The notes under the pieces: generated by a model
The model's input: the letters and a program-made list of their open reading frames with translations, nothing else
The model's database searches: none
Told to the model about the DNA's origin: nothing
Part shown: in pieces, positions 15,854 through 20,628 of the stretch
Numbering within the stretch: position 1 is the stretch's first letter
Layout of the letters: the number at the start of each line of letters is the position of its first letter
Made by a program: the position numbers and the translations under genes
Source: an uncultured Oscillospiraceae bacterium
Lineage (GTDB): Bacteria > Bacillota > Clostridia > Oscillospirales > Ruminococcaceae
Assembly: GCA_934527255.1 (NCBI GenBank)
Contig: CAKTAM010000024.1
Location: 1-20,628 of the forward strand
Reading direction: 5' to 3'
DNA length: 20,628 nt

Positions 15854-15854
15854 C

Positions 15855-16640
15855 TCACAGTCGGCGGATGTGAAATCCGCCGTCCACATCGATCACATCA
15901 CCGGTGGTATAAGCAAAGGCCCCCGGCGCACACAGCGCCCCCACCACACGGGCCACATCCTCCGGCGTGCCCCAGCGCGGAATGGGGAATGCCCCCTGTG
16001 CGATCAGCCGGTCGTACTTTTCGTGCACCGTCCCGGTCATATCGGTGTCGATCACGCCGGGGCGCACCTCGTGCACCAGAATTCCCTCGCCCGCCAGACG
16101 GTCGGCGTACAGCTGCGTCAGCATGGCGACACCCGCCTTGGAAACGCAGTATTCGCCCCGATTGACGGAAGAGACCTCCGCCGAGCAGGAGGAAATGTTG
16201 ACGATCACCCCGCGCACCCCGTCCGCATCCGGCTGCTGCGTCAGCATCTGCCGCGCAACCAGCTGCGTTAGGAACATATTGCCCCGGGTGTTGATGCGCA
16301 GCACGCGGTCAAAGCTTTCGGGGGTCATCTCCAGCAGATCGGCCCGCTGCAGCGGAGCCACCCCCGCGTTATTGACCAGAATATCCACCCTGCCGAACGC
16401 CTCGCAGGCGGCGGCCAGTGTTTTGCGGCGGCCCTCCTCCTCGGAGACATCTGCCTGCACATAACGGAACGTGATGCCCGCCGCCGTCAGCGACTGCAGC
16501 GCGTCGGCATAGCGTTCGGCCGGGCTGCGCCCGGTCAGCACCAATGCGCAGCCATCCTGCCCCAGCCGCCGGGCAATGGCCAGCCCAATGCCGCGCCCGG
16601 CGCCGGTAACAATGGCCGCACGCTTTGTCTGCGTATTCAT
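15855..16640 (-). CDS. SDR-family NAD(P)-dependent dehydrogenase/reductase (FabG-like)
   Basis: A 261-residue classical short-chain dehydrogenase/reductase, cytoplasmic. It shows the cofactor motif TGAGRGIG (residues 12-19), NNAG (90-93), the active-site set N117, S151, Y164 and K168 (Y-x3-K in EYCVSKAG), the PG motif in VRPGVIDTDMTG, and the C-terminal DVIDVDGGFHIRRL. It should interconvert a ketone and an alcohol, on an acyl, sugar or aglycone substrate. Annotation pipelines may call it 3-oxoacyl-ACP reductase, but the neighbours do not suggest fatty acid synthesis. Its ATG overlaps the stop of the OYE gene by four bases (ATGA, 16637-16640), so translation is probably coupled. The ribosome site AAGGAGG lies inside the end of the OYE gene. 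T/GR after the second strand (LTGRSP) hints at NADP but does not settle it. Confidence 0.93.
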   Translation of the reverse strand: MNTQTKRAAIVTGAGRGIGLAIARRLGQDGCALVLTGRSPAERYADALQSLTAAGITFRYVQADVSEEEGRRKTLAAACEAFGRVDILVNNAGVAPLQRADLLEMTPESFDRVLRINTRGNMFLTQLVARQMLTQQPDADGVRGVIVNISSCSAEVSSVNRGEYCVSKAGVAMLTQLYADRLAGEGILVHEVRPGVIDTDMTGTVHEKYDRLIAQGAFPIPRWGTPEDVARVVGALCAPGAFAYTTGDVIDVDGGFHIRRL

Positions 16641-18013
16641 ACCCCCGCCTCCTTTTCACGCTGCTGCGCCTGCTGCCGGTATTGCCGGTACAGCGGGCCG
16701 TACACCTGCGCATTGCGCACCACACAGCCGGTGCGGCCGTGGTCGCGCATGATCTGCGTGCAGCGGCTGCAGGCCACGCAGCATTTCTCTGCCTGCATGG
16801 CCCCGCTGCGCAGAATATCACGCGGAGCATCCGGGTAGGCGATGCTCTGCCGCCCAAAGCCCACCATACGGCAGCGGCCTGCCGCCAGGTTGGCCGCCCC
16901 AAAATACGGCGCAAACTGCCGCAGCCAGGTATAGCCGTTGCCCACCACGGGCACGCTGCCCGCCGCCTGCTGCACCAGCGCCGTCAGCGCAAACAAACGC
17001 GCGACGCTTTGCAGCGGATGCTCCTGCGGGACGGGAATACCCTGGCTGGAGGTATCGAATGGGCGCGTCACCTGCGGATAAATATAGTAAGGGTTGCCCG
17101 CCGAATTGCTGAGCAGGCCGACCCCCGCCCCGCACAGCGCGCGCACCAGACGGATGGGCTCCTCGCGGTCAAAGCCCCAGACGCCGCCCTCCGGCAGCTG
17201 GCCGAAGCCGTACGGCCACGGGTGGGCATCAAACACATTGAAGCGGCAGGCAACGATGAAATCGGGCCCGCAGGCAGCCTTGACCGCCCGCACGATATCC
17301 AGCAGCAGGCGGCTGCGGTTTTCAAAGCTGCCGCCGTATTTGCCGGGCCGCGTATGGCTGGCCAACAGCTCGCTGAGCAGGTAACGGTGGCACGCCTTGA
17401 TATCTACGCCGTCAAACCCGGCCTGCTGCGCCAGCAGGGCGCTGCGCACATATTTTTCCGGCAGAGAGTCCAGATACTCGTCCGTACATACGGCGCTGTC
17501 GTCATGCACGCCGGTGCGTGCATCCAGAATGGGGTCACGCTGCGGCACGATGGGGGCCGGGGCGTGGCCTGCCGGGCGCGAGTAGCGCCCGCTGTGGGTC
17601 AGCTGCAGCACCTGCACGGGGGCCGCCCCGTTGGCCTGCACGGCGGCCGCGCGGCACTCGTGCAGCAGCGCGGCAAACTGCGGCAGTTTTTCCGGCGTCA
17701 GCATCATCTGCAGCTCGTTGGCGCGCCCCTCGGGCGTCACGGCGCAGGCCTCCCACCAGATCAGCCCCGCTCCGCCGCGGTAAAACCGCAGATACCGGCT
17801 GCGCACCAGCTCGCTGGGGCTGCCGTCCGGCTGCGAATCGCACCCTTCCATGGGCAGTACGGCCATGGCGTTTGGCGCGGTGCGCGTGCCGATGGTCACC
17901 GGGGCCGCCAGCGGGGCCAACTGCTGCGTACAGGGCAGCTCCAGCCCCAAGGCCTGTATTTTCTCTTCCAGCTGCTGCAGGGTATCAAAATGAAATTTCT
18001 CGTGCTGCGCCAT
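16637..18013 (-). CDS. Old Yellow Enzyme-type NADH:flavin oxidoreductase with Fe-S motif
   Basis: A 458-residue FMN TIM-barrel reductase of the OYE/2,4-dienoyl-CoA reductase group, cytoplasmic. Visible motifs are PNAMAVLPMEG (about 47-57), QLTHSGRYSRP (about 137-147), FDGVDIKACHRYLLSELL (about 200-217) and KYGGSFENRSRLLLDIV (about 225-241). Near the C-terminus C412-x2-C415-x2-C418-x11-C430 resembles the 4Fe-4S site of dienoyl-CoA reductases (C-x2-C-x3-C-x11-C), one residue shorter in the middle. The FAD/NADH domain that follows in long family members is absent, so electrons must come directly from NAD(P)H or from a partner such as the FAD protein of this cluster. The family mostly reduces activated C=C bonds. 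An AAGGAG ribosome site precedes the start. It lies 161 bases after the fusion gene and overlaps the SDR gene by four bases. Confidence 0.93.
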   Translation of the reverse strand: MAQHEKFHFDTLQQLEEKIQALGLELPCTQQLAPLAAPVTIGTRTAPNAMAVLPMEGCDSQPDGSPSELVRSRYLRFYRGGAGLIWWEACAVTPEGRANELQMMLTPEKLPQFAALLHECRAAAVQANGAAPVQVLQLTHSGRYSRPAGHAPAPIVPQRDPILDARTGVHDDSAVCTDEYLDSLPEKYVRSALLAQQAGFDGVDIKACHRYLLSELLASHTRPGKYGGSFENRSRLLLDIVRAVKAACGPDFIVACRFNVFDAHPWPYGFGQLPEGGVWGFDREEPIRLVRALCGAGVGLLSNSAGNPYYIYPQVTRPFDTSSQGIPVPQEHPLQSVARLFALTALVQQAAGSVPVVGNGYTWLRQFAPYFGAANLAAGRCRMVGFGRQSIAYPDAPRDILRSGAMQAEKCCVACSRCTQIMRDHGRTGCVVRNAQVYGPLYRQYRQQAQQREKEAGV

Positions 18014-18034
18014 CGCGTTCTCCTTTTTTCAAGA

Positions 18035-18165
18035 GCGGCCCGTTTTCCCCACCGCCCGGCCGTCCGTGCCGAAGCGCCTTTCCATGGATGCACCGACGCA
18101 CCGCCCTCTTTTCAGGCAGAGCTGGCCGAAGCAAAATCGGAAAGCAAAAAGGGAAAACGGGCCGC
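18035..18165 (-). repeat. 15-bp perfect inverted repeat in the gap between the fusion gene and the OYE gene
   Basis: GCGGCCCGTTTTCCC (18035-18049) and its exact reverse complement (18151-18165) enclose 101 bases. They nearly fill the 161-base gap. On the transcript they could form a long-stem structure ending about 12 bases before the OYE ribosome site. On the minus strand the first arm (18165-18151) is followed by TTTTT (18150-18146). No gene is visible inside. Confidence 0.6.
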
Positions 18166-18174
18166 CGTTCTTTT

Positions 18175-20628
18175 TTATTGTGCCGCGGCAGACAAAGCGC
18201 TCAGCCGCTCGGCGGCGCGCTGTGCCAGACGGCGGAACTGCTGCATGGATTCCTCCAGCCAGCCCTGGCGGCTGCGGGCCTGCCAGACACGGCGGCCCTC
18301 CTGCTCCAGCGCCGGGACCTCCAGCGCCAGCTGCTGCCACAGGGCGCGTTCACGCTCGGCCTCGCTGTGCTGCTGCGCCTGGAATGCCTGCCCCACCAGC
18401 TGAATGGTATCAACCAGACGGATTGCCCAGCGGTACTCGGCCAGAATGCGCGGCGCTTCGGCGCACTGCATACGGGTGCGCTCCAGCCGGGCACGGATAT
18501 CTGCCAGATAGCTGTGCACCCGCGCAAAGCTTTCGGCATCCACGGTGCGCACCGCCTCGGGATCCTGCTGGAACAGCAGCCACATGCTTTGCGTCACATT
18601 GCCGACACTGCGCCCCTCGTAGCGGTTATATCGCCCGGCATCCAGCGCCACATCGCCCATCAGCCCGGCGGCATCCTCAAACAGCTGCACATCCAGCACA
18701 TGGGCAAGCGGCAGATATTCGTTCTGGCTGACGCCCCACGCCATGGCCGCGCCATAGGCAATGCCCGCATACCCCGAGGAGATGCTTTGCAGATGCCCGG
18801 CGTCGCCCCAGTCGGTGTTCAGCAGGCCGACAGCCCCGTACTGCAGGCCCAGCCGGGCGCTGCGGGAAATGTTGGCCAGCATTTTATCCGTTGAGCCAAG
18901 GTAACAGTTCCACGCGCCGGTGCCCGGGCAAACGTACCAGGTGCAGCCCAGCTGCTGCAGGTGCTGCAGGTTGGCCTCGATCGGCTCCTCGGCCGAATAG
19001 CCCCAATCCAGCAGAATAACATCCTTCGGCAGGCGCTGCAGCTGCTTGGGGTCATGCCGGATGATGTCATCCCAGATCATGGGGCGGCGGCCATGAGTGC
19101 GCGCCACCTCGCACACCTTGGTGACAAAATCGACATAAACGGCCTCCATGCCGTCGGCCTCGCACGCAGCTTTGCTGGCCCCCTGCCCCAGCTCCAGCGT
19201 TTCGTCACAGCAGATGTTGTATTTCTCGCTGGAAAAGCAGGGCAGCAGATCGTCCGCCAGAGTGTTGACCAGCTGCAGGCTGGCCGGATCGAATGGGTTG
19301 AGGCAGCGCGGATCGGGTATTTTTGTGCCTTGGAACTCGAACCCGTCCGGGCATTCGGCCAGAGAGCGGAAGCGCTCCTTCAGCCAGACATCCATATGCC
19401 CGAAGTTGTTCTGGGCGGGCACCAGCTCGATAAAGTGCTCCTTGCAGTAGGCATCCAGTGCCAGAATATCCTCGGCCGTCAGCAGCTCGCGCCCGCGCCA
19501 CATTTCCGGGTAGTGCGGGTAGGCATAGGGCACACCCTCCATGTACAGCTGCAGATGGTTGATCTTCCAGCCCGCCAGCTTATCCACCAGCGCAAACAGC
19601 TCGCTGCGCAGCGGAATGCGGTTGCGGCCGACATCCAGCATATAGCCGCGCACCGGGTAATCCGGCGCGTCCTCCACCTCTACCTGCGGCAGGCGGCCAT
19701 TCCCCGCCGTCAGCAGCTGCTCCAGCGTCTGCAGGGCATAGAACGCACCGACCGGGGCGGCATAGGCAACGGTCACGGCCGCCATGCCTGCGGCGTCCGC
19801 CTGTACGCTAAGGCGGTATCCTTCCGTCGGCAGGGCGGCATCCGCCTGCAGGCGAACGGTCGGCGCAGGGCAATAGCCGACGGTGACGGTCAACGCCTTC
19901 AGCCGACGGCGCAGCGCCGGGCGCACCGCCGTATACAGCGCGCCGTCATCCAGCTGCAGCACGCCGTCTGCCGCAAAGGGCAAGTCATCCCCGCAGCGGC
20001 GCAGCGTACGGGGGTACGGCAGCAGCGGCAGGCGGTCGGCCTGCGGCCGGGGCCGACGGCCGCGGTGCAGCAGCCAGTCGTTCAGCACCTTGGCCTCCTT
20101 GGGCAGGGTTTCCAGCAGGTCATCCGGCATAAACTCCAGAATAAACGCGTGGTCGCGCTGCTCCGACAGGCCGCTTTCCAGTGCCGTGAGATATTTTTCC
20201 CAACGCTCGTTATAAGCGTTCAGCGGCAGGCGACGATCCGGCAGCCAGCTGAACACATGCACATTGGTCACGCAAGGGGCCAGCGCCCGGGCCGCCGCAA
20301 GGTCATATTCCTCGCTTTTCAGCTGGTTGGGCTGCCAATACATCTGCAGTGCCGGGCTGCCGACCTGCTGCAGAAAGCGCTGCGCCGCCTGCCAGTCATC
20401 CGTGACCGTCAGGTTGTGGCATTCCAGCGAAAGGGTCATGCCGCGCTCCTGCGCCAGCAGGGCCGCCTGCTGTGCCGCGGCCACCAGTGCCTGCCATTCC
20501 TCCGGGGTGCAGTCGCCGGAATTTTTACCGCCGCCCCAGATGCGCACATCCTTAACGCCCAGCACGGCCGCCGAGGCCAGCAGGGCCTCCAGCTCCTGCC
20601 GGTCGGAGGCGCCCAGCCGGTAATACCC
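18175..20628 (-). CDS. Xylose-isomerase-like TIM barrel fused to GH20 beta-N-acetylhexosaminidase (5' end beyond right edge)
   Basis: An uninterrupted frame of 817 residues; the true start is outside the window. Visible residues 1-190 look like the C-terminal part of a xylose-isomerase-like TIM barrel (sugar phosphate isomerase/epimerase), with VKDVRIWGGGK, TLSLECHN, VTNVHVFSW and FILEFMPDDLLE supplying Glu/His residues at the usual metal positions; YWQPNQ has Gln where many relatives have Asp. From about residue 199 a GH20 accessory domain begins (LPLLPYPRTL), then the GH20 barrel (about 312-640) with DYPVRGYMLDVGRNRIP, AQNNFGHMDVW, the catalytic pair D475-E476 in NICCDETLELG, MIWDDIIRHD and LLNTDWGDAGHLQ. 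The last part is helical. GH20 enzymes release terminal HexNAc (or related) residues. The fused isomerase-like domain argues for a cytoplasmic enzyme acting on imported oligosaccharides or glycosides. First visible gene of the redox cluster. Confidence 0.92.
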   Translation of the reverse strand, partial: GYYRLGASDRQELEALLASAAVLGVKDVRIWGGGKNSGDCTPEEWQALVAAAQQAALLAQERGMTLSLECHNLTVTDDWQAAQRFLQQVGSPALQMYWQPNQLKSEEYDLAAARALAPCVTNVHVFSWLPDRRLPLNAYNERWEKYLTALESGLSEQRDHAFILEFMPDDLLETLPKEAKVLNDWLLHRGRRPRPQADRLPLLPYPRTLRRCGDDLPFAADGVLQLDDGALYTAVRPALRRRLKALTVTVGYCPAPTVRLQADAALPTEGYRLSVQADAAGMAAVTVAYAAPVGAFYALQTLEQLLTAGNGRLPQVEVEDAPDYPVRGYMLDVGRNRIPLRSELFALVDKLAGWKINHLQLYMEGVPYAYPHYPEMWRGRELLTAEDILALDAYCKEHFIELVPAQNNFGHMDVWLKERFRSLAECPDGFEFQGTKIPDPRCLNPFDPASLQLVNTLADDLLPCFSSEKYNICCDETLELGQGASKAACEADGMEAVYVDFVTKVCEVARTHGRRPMIWDDIIRHDPKQLQRLPKDVILLDWGYSAEEPIEANLQHLQQLGCTWYVCPGTGAWNCYLGSTDKMLANISRSARLGLQYGAVGLLNTDWGDAGHLQSISSGYAGIAYGAAMAWGVSQNEYLPLAHVLDVQLFEDAAGLMGDVALDAGRYNRYEGRSVGNVTQSMWLLFQQDPEAVRTVDAESFARVHSYLADIRARLERTRMQCAEAPRILAEYRWAIRLVDTIQLVGQAFQAQQHSEAERERALWQQLALEVPALEQEGRRVWQARSRQGWLEESMQQFRRLAQRAAERLSALSAAAQ

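Noticed and set aside
16625..18894. Long plus-strand open frames opposite the OYE and GH20 genes
   Set aside because: Arg/Ala/Pro/His-rich shadows of well-supported minus-strand enzymes; no plausible starts.

Overview
The window looks like a chromosomal piece of a GC-rich gut-type Clostridia, most probably an Oscillospiraceae (Faecalibacterium/Subdoligranulum/Gemmiger-like). The pointers are GC-rich coding, strong AAAGGAGG-type ribosome binding sites, sigma-A promoters, a CIRCE/HrcA heat-shock operator, and Firmicutes families (YfhO, Tex, DUF6440). The assignment is an inference from gene content, not from a marker search. No tRNA, rRNA, CRISPR array, transposase or phage gene is visible.

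Layout. (1) 1-3537, minus strand: three tandem small secreted Cys/His proteins followed by a large solute-binding lipoprotein that runs off the left edge. The three small genes are visibly AT-richer than everything else and have a long structured leader with a probable promoter near 3509-3537. (2) 3797-5880, minus: htpG (bacterial Hsp90) with a clean sigma-A promoter, a perfect CIRCE operator and a Rho-independent terminator. (3) 6038-8075, minus: a YfbR-type 5'-deoxynucleotidase with a TTG start, then purM, ending in a strong terminator. (4) 8084-13609, plus: divergently transcribed from region 3, a YfhO-family membrane protein with a long low-complexity tail, Tex, and a DUF6440 protein, closed by a bidirectional terminator. 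(5) 13566-20628, minus: a compact four-gene cluster entering from the right edge. Its genes are a fused xylose-isomerase-like TIM barrel plus GH20 hexosaminidase, an Old Yellow Enzyme-type flavin/Fe-S reductase, an SDR dehydrogenase overlapping it by 4 bp, and a fumarate-reductase-like FAD protein.

How it fits together. Regions 2-4 are mainly housekeeping (protein folding, purine and deoxynucleotide metabolism, envelope, transcription accessory factor). The accessory parts are region 1 and region 5. Region 5 reads as a sugar or glycoside processing unit joined to three redox enzymes. The OYE + SDR + fumarate-reductase-like flavoprotein set is the same trio of families used in gut reduction of plant aglycones, although the substrate here cannot be read from sequence. 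The most novel-looking items are the isomerase-GH20 fusion with its redox partners and the tandem free-standing Cys/His/Trp secreted proteins.
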